From CAINDI01 sp037127585 (GTDB lineage: Bacteria; Verrucomicrobiota; Verrucomicrobiia; Palsa-1439): 64,000 bases of DNA. Shown here in pieces: positions 1-7,499 of the stretch (its first letter is position 1; every line of letters begins with the position of its first letter). The position numbers and the translations under genes were made by a program. The stretch is taken from the NCBI GenBank assembly GCA_037127585.1, contig JBAXYB010000004.1:5796-69795 (forward strand). Reading direction: 5' to 3'. The notes under the pieces were generated by a model. It searched no databases. It was not told the origin of the DNA and saw nothing but the letters and a program-made list of their open reading frames with translations.

Positions 1-1
1 A

Positions 2-76
2 GGCACCGGTCTGTACGCGACGGCCACGGAAGTTGACAGCTACATCCGGGAGTTGCGAGCGGAATGGCCACGCTAG
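2..76 (+). CDS. VapB-like antitoxin, C-terminal end only (runs off left edge)
   Basis: The open frame entering from the left edge gives 24 residues ending in 'SYIRELRAEWPR' and a TAG at 74-76. It overlaps the start of the PIN-domain gene by 13 nt, the usual arrangement of an antitoxin translationally coupled to its toxin. Only the tail is visible, so the antitoxin family (AbrB, Phd or RHH) cannot be decided. The assignment rests on position and overlap rather than on a recognised domain. Confidence 0.55.
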   Translation, partial: GTGLYATATEVDSYIRELRAEWPR

Positions 77-507
77 ACTTGCCGGCCGGCTCGCGCGTCT
101 ATCTCGACGCCAACATCTTCATCTACGCTGTCGAACGCATCCCACCCTATGATTCCCTTTTGCGCCCGCTATTTACTCGCTTCGACCGCGACGAACTCGA
201 TCCAGTAACCAGTCAACTCACCTTGGCCGAAGTCTTGGTGAAGCCCATCCAAGTTAACTCCGTGGCGGATAAGGAAGCCTATCTATCCTTGTTGGCCACT
301 GACGGCCCGCTCGAAGTTGTTCCGGTAGATCGAGACATTCTTATTGCCGCCGCCACGCTCCGCGCCCAACGTAAGATTCTGCTCGCGGACGCCATCCACG
401 TCGCCACCGCCGTCGAATATGACTGCAACTATTTTCTGACCAATGACCAGCGGCTCAAACTATTGCCCGACGTTCAGGTTCTCCTCCTCAGCGACTACAC
501 GCCGTAG
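64..507 (+). CDS. PIN-domain ribonuclease toxin (VapC-like)
   Basis: The 147-residue protein has the complete PIN acidic set: D15 in 'YLDANIFIY', E56 in 'LAEVL', D109 in 'LADAIHVATA' and D128 in 'LTND'. PIN proteins of this size are Mg-dependent RNases, usually the toxin of VapBC modules cleaving tRNA or rRNA. The ATG at 64 lies inside the end of the preceding small gene, which fits an antitoxin-toxin pair. The stop codon is followed directly, in the same frame, by a fragment of an acetyltransferase gene, so the module seems to have landed next to or within a GNAT gene. Family is secure; substrate is unknown. Confidence 0.88.
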   Translation: MATLDLPAGSRVYLDANIFIYAVERIPPYDSLLRPLFTRFDRDELDPVTSQLTLAEVLVKPIQVNSVADKEAYLSLLATDGPLEVVPVDRDILIAAATLRAQRKILLADAIHVATAVEYDCNYFLTNDQRLKLLPDVQVLLLSDYTP

Positions 508-673
508 AACTTCGCCCGCGTGGTCGGCCCGCCGGTGATGACGTTGACCGTGCAGAAGAAGAACCCCAAAGCCGTGACCTTGTACACGAAGATGGGTTTC
601 CAGATCATCCGTGAACAACCGCGGGCGGAAGACGGCGAACCGGAATTACTACATGGAGCGGCGTGTCCGTTAG
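508..673 (+). pseudogene. GNAT acetyltransferase, 3'-terminal fragment with frameshift
   Basis: Starting right after the PIN stop codon, the frame reads 'NFARVVGPPVMTLTVQKKN' and then 'AVTLYTKMGFQIIRE', the acetyl-CoA-binding and C-terminal part of a GNAT acetyltransferase. The beta-sheet and first half of the domain are missing. After 'EDGEPE' an extra T near 646 shifts the frame; the other frame gives 'YYMERRVR' and stop at 671-673, the expected GNAT end. No start codon or ribosome site is present. I infer a dead gene tail. It may be a displaced copy of a full gene just outside the left edge, as seen for metH further on. Confidence 0.75.
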
Positions 674-740
674 CTGGCAACGAAATGGTAAGATCGTATT
701 GATTCCGTGACGTGAAGCACATCGTCTTGCTCGGTGCTTT

Positions 741-1472
741 TCATTTTGGCTTCTGGGTGTTGTCCGGCGGTGCTTGTTGCATTGCTTTAACAGTCATGGG
801 CGCAGTTTTCGACATTCCATTGAGCGTCTCGATGGCCAATACAAGAGCCAGTTTGTGGTCGATTGCTGAGGCTACCATCTTCAGAATCTCCGCCAAGCTC
901 TCAGTCGCTACCCTCAAGCATCTTGTCTTGTCCTCACGGATTGGAGAAAGAATCTCATCAACACGAACTCTCGTTTCATACCCCACACGCAATGGGGGAA
1001 TAAAAGGGAAATGGTCTTTATCAACCGACAACGGGACTTTTCCCCAATCGGCAGGATTCCCCACCCGAGCCGCATATTGCTTGAACACTTGGGACAACAC
1101 CGGGAAGTCTTCGTCAGTATAAACGCGGGCATCCAATCGCCCGCGGAGTACGCCCACAATCGAATTCGTCGGGACCTGCTCGACGCTTACGTCCGAAACA
1201 TCACCACAAATCAATTCGTTTACCTTCGTGGAGAAGACTCGTGATCCGGGGGCAAGCTCATGATCTCGCAGAGGAAAATCTCCAGCAGCGTCAATACACC
1301 GCTCTGCCACAATGGTTGCAGCGGCGCTAATCGCATCCTCAACTCTAATGCGACCGTTTTGGTCGCGGAGAATGCCGAGAATAAGGTCGACCAATTTCTG
1401 ACGCAAAGGCGAATCAATCGACTCCGACGGTTTACCACCGGAGCCTTTGCGGAAGCTGTCAAAAATACTCAT
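741..1472 (-). CDS. Uncharacterised protein
   Basis: I do not recognise this 243-residue protein. It is soluble-looking, without signal peptide or membrane segment, and mixes helical stretches ('LRQKLVDLILGILRDQNGR' near residue 25) with a charged middle part. I chose the ATG at 1472 ('MSIFDSFRKG'); an in-frame upstream start at 1514 would add 14 Ala/Arg-rich residues unlike the rest. It is the last gene of a minus-strand run after the SDR and QueD genes, about 80 nt behind queD. That suggests co-transcription but not a function. Confidence 0.6.
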   Translation of the reverse strand: MSIFDSFRKGSGGKPSESIDSPLRQKLVDLILGILRDQNGRIRVEDAISAAATIVAERCIDAAGDFPLRDHELAPGSRVFSTKVNELICGDVSDVSVEQVPTNSIVGVLRGRLDARVYTDEDFPVLSQVFKQYAARVGNPADWGKVPLSVDKDHFPFIPPLRVGYETRVRVDEILSPIREDKTRCLRVATESLAEILKMVASAIDHKLALVLAIETLNGMSKTAPMTVKAMQQAPPDNTQKPK

Positions 1473-1553
1473 GACATCACGATCCGCCGCGCCTGCTGCT
1501 GGGCGAGCAGGCACAACTCGGCGGCTTTGAACACGTGCGTTTGCGTCATGATG

Positions 1554-1955
1554 TCAGCCCCGGTAGGTGGCGTACGACGTCGGCGTTTCCCAGAGGCGGA
1601 CTTCGACTACCGGCAGGCCTTCCGTCCGCGCGTGGTCGTAGATGAGTTTGGCGATGTTCTCCGCGGTCGGATTCTCCTCCATCACGACGTAGAGTTCGCC
1701 ACTCTGTTGGAGCGTCGGCAACAGTGGGTCGGCTTTGTTGAGGAGCATCCGGTGATCGAGAGTGTCGTCAATCCATGCTTTCAGGATGCGTTTGATGTCG
1801 GCGAAATCGACAACCATGCCGCGCGCGTCGAGCTGGGCGGATTCGATGTCGATTTCGACGCGACCATTGTGGCCATGGAGGTGTTTGCACTGGCCGTCGT
1901 AGTTGAGGAGCCGGTGACCGTAACAGAAATCAATGTGTTTGGTGACTTTGAACAT
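1554..1955 (-). CDS. queD: 6-carboxytetrahydropterin synthase QueD (6-pyruvoyl-tetrahydropterin synthase family)
   Basis: The 133-residue protein carries the PTPS zinc site: H14 in 'FCYGHRL' and H27/H29 in 'CKHLHGH'. The catalytic cysteine C23 lies in the CxxxHGH spacing typical of QueD rather than the CxxxxxHGH of eukaryotic biopterin enzymes. QueD turns dihydroneopterin triphosphate into 6-carboxytetrahydropterin, the second step to queuosine. The queC homologue lies 55 kb away in this window (57146-57757). The gene directly upstream is a pteridine-reductase-like SDR, so a tetrahydropterin-producing role is an alternative. Length is normal for the family. Confidence 0.88.
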   Translation of the reverse strand: MFKVTKHIDFCYGHRLLNYDGQCKHLHGHNGRVEIDIESAQLDARGMVVDFADIKRILKAWIDDTLDHRMLLNKADPLLPTLQQSGELYVVMEENPTAENIAKLIYDHARTEGLPVVEVRLWETPTSYATYRG

Positions 1956-2002
1956 AGCGATGGGAGTGTAACCGCCAAGCCACCAAGAACGCCAAGAATT
2001 TC

Positions 2003-2737
2003 TCAGTTACCGGCAATCAGTCGTCCACCGTCCACCATCAACGTGTGCCCGGTGATGAAGTCGCTGCCTTCGATGAGGAACAACACCGAGTTGACGATGT
2101 CCTGCGGCGAGCCGAGGCGTTTGACGACGGTGGCTTGGATAACTTGCCGGGTCTGTTGAGGGGTAAAATCCTCCGGCAAGAGGACGGGGCCGGGAGCGAT
2201 GGCGTTGACTTGGACCCGCGGGGCGAGTTCTTTCGCGAGCGCTTTGGTCAGGCAAATGATGCCGGCTTTCGAGACAAGGTAGGGCAAATAATGTTGATAG
2301 GGACGGACGGCGGCCCAATCGGCGAAAAGGATGATCTTGCCGGGGCGTTTCATTTGTTTGCCGACTTCGAGGGAAAACAGAAACGGGCCCTTGAGGTTCG
2401 CGTCGATGTGAAAATCCCAATCGGCTTCCGTCAGCTTCGCGAACGGGGTGCGTTCGTAGACGGCGGCACTGGCGACGAGGATGTCGATATGACCAAAATA
2501 CCGGCGGGCTTTGGCAACCGCAGCCGCGACTTGCCGGGCTTTGGCTTGGTCGGCTTTCACGGCCAACGCATCGACGCCGAGTGCTTTGATTTCAGCAACA
2601 ACTTGCCGGGCTTCGGCGGCGGAGGTGTTGTAGTGGACGATAATATTGGCACCGCGCTTCGCGAGGGCGAGGGCGATTTCGCGGCCGATGCGTTTACCGG
2701 CGCCAGTGACCAATGCAGTTTTACCGGTGAGTTTCAT
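2003..2737 (-). CDS. SDR oxidoreductase of the pteridine reductase (PTR1/FolM-like) type
   Basis: The protein is a 244-residue Rossmann-fold SDR. The N-terminal nucleotide motif 'TGAGKRIG' (11-18) is followed by 'HYNTSAAEA' (35-43), an NADPH-preferring signature close to that of pteridine reductases. The usual catalytic Ser is absent; instead Asp140 lies 13 residues before Tyr153, with Lys157 completing YxxxK. This Asp/Tyr/Lys arrangement is the one known in trypanosomatid PTR1 and resembles E. coli FolM (dihydromonapterin reductase). The gene lies 47 nt upstream of queD on the same strand, so a pterin substrate is plausible. A generic 3-oxoacyl reductase is less likely given the missing serine. 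Confidence 0.78.
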   Translation of the reverse strand: MKLTGKTALVTGAGKRIGREIALALAKRGANIIVHYNTSAAEARQVVAEIKALGVDALAVKADQAKARQVAAAVAKARRYFGHIDILVASAAVYERTPFAKLTEADWDFHIDANLKGPFLFSLEVGKQMKRPGKIILFADWAAVRPYQHYLPYLVSKAGIICLTKALAKELAPRVQVNAIAPGPVLLPEDFTPQQTRQVIQATVVKRLGSPQDIVNSVLFLIEGSDFITGHTLMVDGGRLIAGN

Positions 2738-2763
2738 GTTGCGACTCTAACATATTTTAACGC

Positions 2764-2792
2764 TTTTAACGGTTTTAACGTTTCGCTATAGT
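2764..2792 (+). promoter_or_regulatory. Sigma70-like promoter, leaderless start
   Basis: TTTTAA (2764-2769), a 17-nt spacer and TATAGT (2787-2792) precede the ATG at 2800 by 7 nt, so transcription should start at or within a base of the start codon. The -35 box is weak. The -10 box and its distance match several other first genes in this window. Confidence 0.5.
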
Positions 2793-2799
2793 CCGCGCC

Positions 2800-3168
2800 A
2801 TGAAAGTCAAAGCTCTTGCGGTAGTGTTCCTCATGTTCGCCGCCATGGCGCACGCCGACAACGCCACGCTGATGGAAAGCTCCAACAACGACCAGCCACC
2901 CAGCGGGCACAACGCGCTCCGCAAACTCGGGCGTGGTTTTTCCAATCTGTTATTCGGCATTGCCGAAGTCCCCAACCAGGTCACCAAGACAACCGCCGAA
3001 AAAGGCGGCGCTGCCGGCGTGACGTATGGCTTTGGCAAGGGCCTCGTCCGCTGGCTCTGTCGCGAAGTCGTGGGCGTGTATGAGATCGTCACCTTCCCCA
3101 TCCCGGCGCCGCGCTACTACAAGCCGGTCATGCGACCCGAGTTCCCAAATGAAGATTACGAACCGTAG
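2800..3168 (+). CDS. Exosortase system-associated protein, TIGR04073 family
   Basis: The 122-residue protein has a signal peptide (hydrophobic 'ALAVVFLMFAAMAHA', cleavage likely after residue 19) and a short exported domain. The segment 'KLGRGFSNLLFGIAEVPNQ' with later 'GVTYGFGKGL' and 'VVGVYEIVTFP' matches my memory of the TIGR04073 family, found in bacteria with PEP-CTERM/exosortase systems, including Verrucomicrobia. No exosortase or PEP-CTERM protein is visible here. The biochemical role is unknown. The 3' end overlaps the next gene by 20 nt, so the two are probably co-expressed. Confidence 0.7.
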   Translation: MKVKALAVVFLMFAAMAHADNATLMESSNNDQPPSGHNALRKLGRGFSNLLFGIAEVPNQVTKTTAEKGGAAGVTYGFGKGLVRWLCREVVGVYEIVTFPIPAPRYYKPVMRPEFPNEDYEP

Positions 3169-3931
3169 CCTCTTGACCGCGGTCCTGCTGGGTGTAGTGG
3201 CGTCCGTCCCGAACGCAGTCTTTGCCGCCGAGACGGCGGACGCTACACCAATTGTTGCCGGCGATGCGGCCCTCGCTAAATTTGAACTCGACGATGCGAT
3301 CAGCGCGTACCGGCTCGCACTGAGCCAGAAACCCTACGACTACGAAGCGTCGTGGAAACTGGCGCGCGCACTCCTCGACAAGAGCACGCTGACCAAAGAT
3401 CTCACGACACAAAAGTCGTTGATCACCCAAGGCGAAGTCCTCGCGCGCCGTGCTGTGCAATCGAATCCATCCGACTCGAAAGGCCATCTCTACTTGTCCA
3501 TCGCCGTCGGCAAGCTCGCGTTGTTCGAGGGCGGCAAACGCAAAATCGAACTCTCGAAGGAAGTGAAAACCGAAGCCGAGAAAGCCATCGAGTTGAACGT
3601 GCAGGAGGACGGCGCCTACCATGTGCTGGGCATCTGGCATCGCGAGATGGCCACGCTGAATTTCATCCTGAAGAACTTCGCCGAATTCTTCTATGGCGAC
3701 TTCCCGCCGGCCTCGCTGGCCGAGGCGGAGAAGAACTTACGCAAAGCCACGGAACTCGTGCCGACGGCCGTCATCCACAAAGTCGAACTCGGCATCACGT
3801 TGCGCATCGCCAGAAAACCCACCGAAGCGAAAACGATTCTGGAAGACGCACTGAAAATGCCGAAGACGTGGGTGACCGACGACTACTACAAAGCGCTGGC
3901 CACCGAGAACCTCGCCCGCCTCAAAAAGTAG
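3149..3931 (+). CDS. Exported TPR-repeat protein
   Basis: From the ATG at 3149 the protein has 260 residues with a clear signal peptide ('LLTAVLLGVVASVPNAVFA'). I prefer this start because the longer upstream frame is an Arg/Ser-rich shadow of the preceding gene. The mature part is alpha-helical with TPR-like pairs ('AALAKFELDDAISAYRLAL' near 40; 'AEKAIELNVQEDGAYHVLG' near 150) and resembles the RMDN-type TPR proteins known from eukaryotes and bacteria. It is probably a periplasmic protein-protein interaction module. It sits 3 nt before xseA. Confidence 0.7.
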   Translation: MKITNRSLLTAVLLGVVASVPNAVFAAETADATPIVAGDAALAKFELDDAISAYRLALSQKPYDYEASWKLARALLDKSTLTKDLTTQKSLITQGEVLARRAVQSNPSDSKGHLYLSIAVGKLALFEGGKRKIELSKEVKTEAEKAIELNVQEDGAYHVLGIWHREMATLNFILKNFAEFFYGDFPPASLAEAEKNLRKATELVPTAVIHKVELGITLRIARKPTEAKTILEDALKMPKTWVTDDYYKALATENLARLKK

Positions 3932-3934
3932 GCC

Positions 3935-5263
3935 ATGCCGGCAGTGCCCAATCAGGTCCTGAGCGTCTCCGAACTGACCCGCCGCATCAAAGGTCTGCTC
4001 GAAGGCCAGTTCTCTTCACTCTGGGTCGAAGGCGAAATCTCCAACTTTGCCACCGCGCCGTCGGGTCACTGTTACTTCACGCTCAAGGACGCCAACGCCC
4101 AACTCTCCGCCGTCATGTTTCGCGGCGTCGCCGGCAAGCTGAACTTCAACGTCGCCGATGGCCAACAAGTCCTCGCCCGCGGCGAGATCAGCGTTTACGA
4201 ACGCCGCGGCCAATATCAAATCATCGTCACGCAACTCCAGCCGAAGGGCCTCGGCGCGTTGCAGCTCGCGTTCGAGCAACTCAAACAGAAACTTGCCGCC
4301 GAAGGTTTGTTCGATCCCGCCCGCAAGAAACCCTTACCGGTTTTGCCGCAACGCATCGGCGTGGTCACCTCGCCGACCGGCGCGGCCATCCGGGATTTCC
4401 TCAACATCCTCAACCGCAGGTACCCGAACCGGCATGTCATCATCAACCCGGTCCGAGTCCAAGGCGACGGCGCGGCTCAGGAAATCGCTGCCGCCATCGA
4501 CCAGTTCAACGCGCTCGACCTCGTTGATGTCATCGTCATCACGCGCGGCGGCGGGTCGCTCGAAGATTTGTGGGCGTTCAACGAGGAAGTTGTCGCGCGC
4601 GCCATTGCCCGGTCGCGCCTCCCGACGATCTCGGCGGTCGGCCACGAAATTGATTTCACCATTGCCGACTTCGTAGCCGACCTCCGCGCGCCGACGCCCA
4701 GCGCCGCCGCCGAGTTGGTCGTCCGCGCGAAGGAGGAGTTCATCGCCGAGCTCCGGCAACTGCAACAACGGCTCGATAAAGATTTGCGTTGGCGCGTCAG
4801 CGAAGCGCGGCGCCGGCTGGCCGATTGCGTCCTGCGACAGCCGGGCGAACTGGTCCGGCAGTACCAACAGCGCGTCGATGATCTCGATCACCGCTTGGAG
4901 CACGCCACCGGTAACATTCTCGGAACGCAACGCCACCGGCTCAAGACCGCGACCGGCACGTTGAAGTTGCTCACGCCGCAGACCTTTGTCCGGCAACTCC
5001 GCCACCGCGTCGACGCCCACGAGCAGCGGCTGACGACGGAGTTGGCGCGGCACCGGCAAGCGATCCGGCATCGCCTCGGCTCGTTGACCGGCAAGTTGGA
5101 GTTGCTCAGCCCCAAGTCCACCCTCGCCCGTGGCTACAGCATCACCCGCACAGCGGACGGCAAGATCGTGAAAACCGTGAGAACCGTGAAACCGGGACTG
5201 CCGGTCCGGACGCTGGTGACCGATGGCGAGTTTGATTCGGTCGTTTCACGTCGGTCGGAGTAG
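3935..5263 (+). CDS. xseA: Exodeoxyribonuclease VII large subunit
   Basis: The 442-residue protein has the XseA layout. An N-terminal OB fold ('LWVEGEISNF', 'GHCYFTLKD') is followed by the catalytic core with 'QRIGVVTSPTGAAIRDFL', 'TRGGGSLEDLWAFNEE' and 'VGHEIDFTIADFVADLRA', then a long helical arm and a short C-terminal domain ('LARGYSITR'). With XseB it forms ExoVII, which degrades single-stranded DNA from both ends. The small subunit gene lies 1.9 kb downstream, separated by the DEAD-box gene. The ATG at 3935 is 3 nt after the TPR gene stop, implying co-transcription. Confidence 0.96.
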   Translation: MPAVPNQVLSVSELTRRIKGLLEGQFSSLWVEGEISNFATAPSGHCYFTLKDANAQLSAVMFRGVAGKLNFNVADGQQVLARGEISVYERRGQYQIIVTQLQPKGLGALQLAFEQLKQKLAAEGLFDPARKKPLPVLPQRIGVVTSPTGAAIRDFLNILNRRYPNRHVIINPVRVQGDGAAQEIAAAIDQFNALDLVDVIVITRGGGSLEDLWAFNEEVVARAIARSRLPTISAVGHEIDFTIADFVADLRAPTPSAAAELVVRAKEEFIAELRQLQQRLDKDLRWRVSEARRRLADCVLRQPGELVRQYQQRVDDLDHRLEHATGNILGTQRHRLKTATGTLKLLTPQTFVRQLRHRVDAHEQRLTTELARHRQAIRHRLGSLTGKLELLSPKSTLARGYSITRTADGKIVKTVRTVKPGLPVRTLVTDGEFDSVVSRRSE

Positions 5264-5304
5264 CCGCGAGCGCCAGCGAGTGGATTCCGTGGCTCGCAGC
5301 TACA
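5260..5304. repeat. Imperfect palindromic repeat (TAGCCGCGAGC family)
   Basis: TAGCCGCGAGCG and GGCTCGCAGCTA form an imperfect inverted repeat at the end of xseA (the left arm includes the stop codon). It resembles the much more regular copy at 51642-51716. Confidence 0.6.
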
Positions 5305-5376
5305 GCGCGATTTGCGAAATAGCTCTGCCGGGAGAGGGTTTTGCGCTAGAGTGCCCGGCTCTGAAAGACTTACCCT

Positions 5377-7134
5377 ATGACACCTAAATTATTCTCTGAA
5401 CTCGGCCTATCGGCTGAACTGCTGAAAGCCATCGATAAACTCGGGTTCGAGCAGGCGTCGCCCATTCAGGCGGCAGCGATACCGGTGTTGATGCAGGGGC
5501 ACGATATCGTGGGGCAATCGCAGACGGGCTCCGGCAAGACGGCGGCGTTTGCGGTGCCGGCGATTGAGAAGATCGACGCGACGGTGCGCACGGTGCAGGT
5601 GCTGATTCTGTGTCCGACGCGGGAACTGGCGGTGCAGGTGTCGGAAGAGGTCCACAAGCTGGCGGAGTTCAAGCGCGGCGTCCGTGCGTTGCCGGTGTAT
5701 GGCGGACAGTCGTACGAGCGACAGTTTCAGGGATTGAAACAGGGCGTGCAGATCGTGATCGGGACGCCGGGGCGCGTGATGGATCATATGCGGCGCGGGA
5801 CTCTCCGTCTGGATGCGCTGAAGATGGTGATTCTCGACGAAGCCGATGTGATGTTGGACATGGGGTTTCGTGATGACATCGAGATTATTCTCAAGGGCAC
5901 ACCGGCGGAACGACAGACTGTTTTCTTTTCGGCGACGATGCCGCCGGCGATTCAGCAGTTGATCAAGAAGTACGCGCGCACGCCGCAGAACGTCCGCATC
6001 GAGGAGAAGACGATGACGGTGTCGACGGTCGAGCAGATCTATTACGAGATCGACCGGCGCTTCAAAGTGGAATTGCTGACGCGGCTCATCGACATTCACG
6101 ATTTCAAACTCGGCATCATCTTCTGCAACACGAAACGGACGGTGGACGACCTCGTCACGCACTTGAACGCACAGGGCTATTCAGCGGAGGGCTTGCACGG
6201 CGACATGAATCAGGCGGTGCGCGACCGGGTGATGAACAAGTTCCGCAAGTCGGGGCTCGAATTTCTCGTGGCCACCGACATCGCCGCGCGCGGCATCGAC
6301 GTGGACGACGTTCAGGTAGTGTTCAACTACGACTTGCCGTACGACTCGGAAGATTATCTCCACCGGATCGGTCGAACCGGCCGCGCGGGTCGGAGCGGAC
6401 AGGCGATCGCGTTCGTGTCAGGCCGGGAAGTCTATGCGATCCAGCACATCGAACGGTTCACCCGCACGCGGATGAAGCGCGGCAAACCGCCGACGATCGA
6501 GGAAGTGGACGAAGCGCGCGCGAATGTGTTCCTGAACAAACTGCGCGTCACGTTGCAGAGCGGTAAATTCATCCGGCAAGATCACTTTATCGAGCGGCTC
6601 TTGGAAGAAGGTTTTACCACGACCGACATCGCCTCGGCCTTGCTGCATCATCTGGCCGGCGGCGAAACTCCCGCCACACCAGCTCCCGGCAAACCCAGCT
6701 TGAAAAAAGACCGCCGGGAGGGCGAGGCTCCCGCCGAGCCGCGGCCCGTTACTAAACTCGCGTCTGCTCCGGCAGCCATCGTCAAACCAACTCCGCCGGC
6801 CTCCAAGCCGGTTCATCACCCGGCCATCCCTCGCCCGCCGGCCGCGAGACCCAGCGACCCGCGCCCCGGTCAGGCACCGCCCCACAGCCGGCGGACGCCC
6901 GCCCACCAAACCCGGCTCTTCCTTAGTGTCGGCGAAGAAATGGGCATGACCCCCGGCCATGTCGTCGGCGCCATTCTCGGCGAAACTGGCTTGAACCCGG
7001 ACGCCATCGGCACAGTGGATATCCGGGCCCGGCATCTGTTTGTGGACGTCGCCACCGAACACGCCGCGCTGGTGGTCAAGAAGCTCAATCGCACCCGCAT
7101 CAAAGGCCATCCGCTGAAAGCTAAATTGGCGTGA
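5377..7134 (+). CDS. deaD: DEAD-box ATP-dependent RNA helicase with C-terminal RNA-binding domain
   Basis: The 585-residue protein contains all DEAD-box motifs: Q motif (about 25-31), Walker A 'SQTGSGKT' (48-55), 'PTREL' (80-84), DEAD (154-157), 'SAT' near 186, and motif VI 'HRIGRTGRAGRSG' near 331. A Pro/Ala-rich linker (about 430-505) leads to a DbpA/CsdA-type RNA-binding domain at the C-terminus. Such helicases act in ribosome assembly and cold-shock RNA remodelling. The linker contains an in-frame palindromic repeat at 6716-6745 encoding 'EGEAPAEP'. A 113-nt gap separates it from xseA, so it may have its own promoter; TAGAGT at about 5350 could be a -10 box. Confidence 0.95.
   Translation: MTPKLFSELGLSAELLKAIDKLGFEQASPIQAAAIPVLMQGHDIVGQSQTGSGKTAAFAVPAIEKIDATVRTVQVLILCPTRELAVQVSEEVHKLAEFKRGVRALPVYGGQSYERQFQGLKQGVQIVIGTPGRVMDHMRRGTLRLDALKMVILDEADVMLDMGFRDDIEIILKGTPAERQTVFFSATMPPAIQQLIKKYARTPQNVRIEEKTMTVSTVEQIYYEIDRRFKVELLTRLIDIHDFKLGIIFCNTKRTVDDLVTHLNAQGYSAEGLHGDMNQAVRDRVMNKFRKSGLEFLVATDIAARGIDVDDVQVVFNYDLPYDSEDYLHRIGRTGRAGRSGQAIAFVSGREVYAIQHIERFTRTRMKRGKPPTIEEVDEARANVFLNKLRVTLQSGKFIRQDHFIERLLEEGFTTTDIASALLHHLAGGETPATPAPGKPSLKKDRREGEAPAEPRPVTKLASAPAAIVKPTPPASKPVHHPAIPRPPAARPSDPRPGQAPPHSRRTPAHQTRLFLSVGEEMGMTPGHVVGAILGETGLNPDAIGTVDIRARHLFVDVATEHAALVVKKLNRTRIKGHPLKAKLA
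6716..6745. repeat. Palindromic repeat half-copy inside the helicase gene
   Basis: GGGAGGGCGAGGCTCCCGCC followed by GAGCCGCGGC matches the left arm of the repeat at 37030-37091 almost base for base. It is in frame in the disordered linker of the DEAD-box protein and supplies the residues EGEAPAEP. The right arm is missing, so only one half has been kept. Confidence 0.8.
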
Positions 7135-7196
7135 GCGGGCAAGTTGCGCGCTTGCTACCGTCTCCAGCCCTGTGGTAACGTCCGCCCCGAAATTTG

Positions 7197-7487
7197 ATGA
7201 AACCCAGTAAGAAAACCGCCAACCCCAACGAGCCGAGCTTCGAGCAAGCTGTCGAACGACTCGAAAAGATCGTCGCCGATATGGAGAGCGCGGAATTACC
7301 GTTGGAAGATGTTCTGAAACGCTACGAAGACGGCACGAGCCTCGTGCGGTTCTGTGCGCAGAAACTCGACGAGGCGGAGAAAAAGATCGAACTGTTGCAG
7401 AAGAAGGCCGACGGCTCGGTCACGCTGAAACCATTTGAACCGGAATCCCCGGCCGAAGACGACGACAAAGAAGCCAAGCTGTTTTAA
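7197..7487 (+). CDS. xseB: Exodeoxyribonuclease VII small subunit
   Basis: From the ATG at 7197 the protein is 96 residues. Its core 'FEQAVERLEKIVADMESAE' and 'LPLEDVLKRYEDG' is the XseB signature; the rest is coiled coil ending in an acidic tail. It binds XseA in multiple copies to make ExoVII. A TTG directly before the ATG is in frame but unlikely to be the start. TTGCTA (7152-7157) and TAACGT (7176-7181) could be its promoter. The dxs gene starts 12 nt after its stop, the xseB-dxs pairing common in bacteria. Confidence 0.95.
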   Translation: MKPSKKTANPNEPSFEQAVERLEKIVADMESAELPLEDVLKRYEDGTSLVRFCAQKLDEAEKKIELLQKKADGSVTLKPFEPESPAEDDDKEAKLF

Positions 7488-7499
7488 GGAGAATGAACG

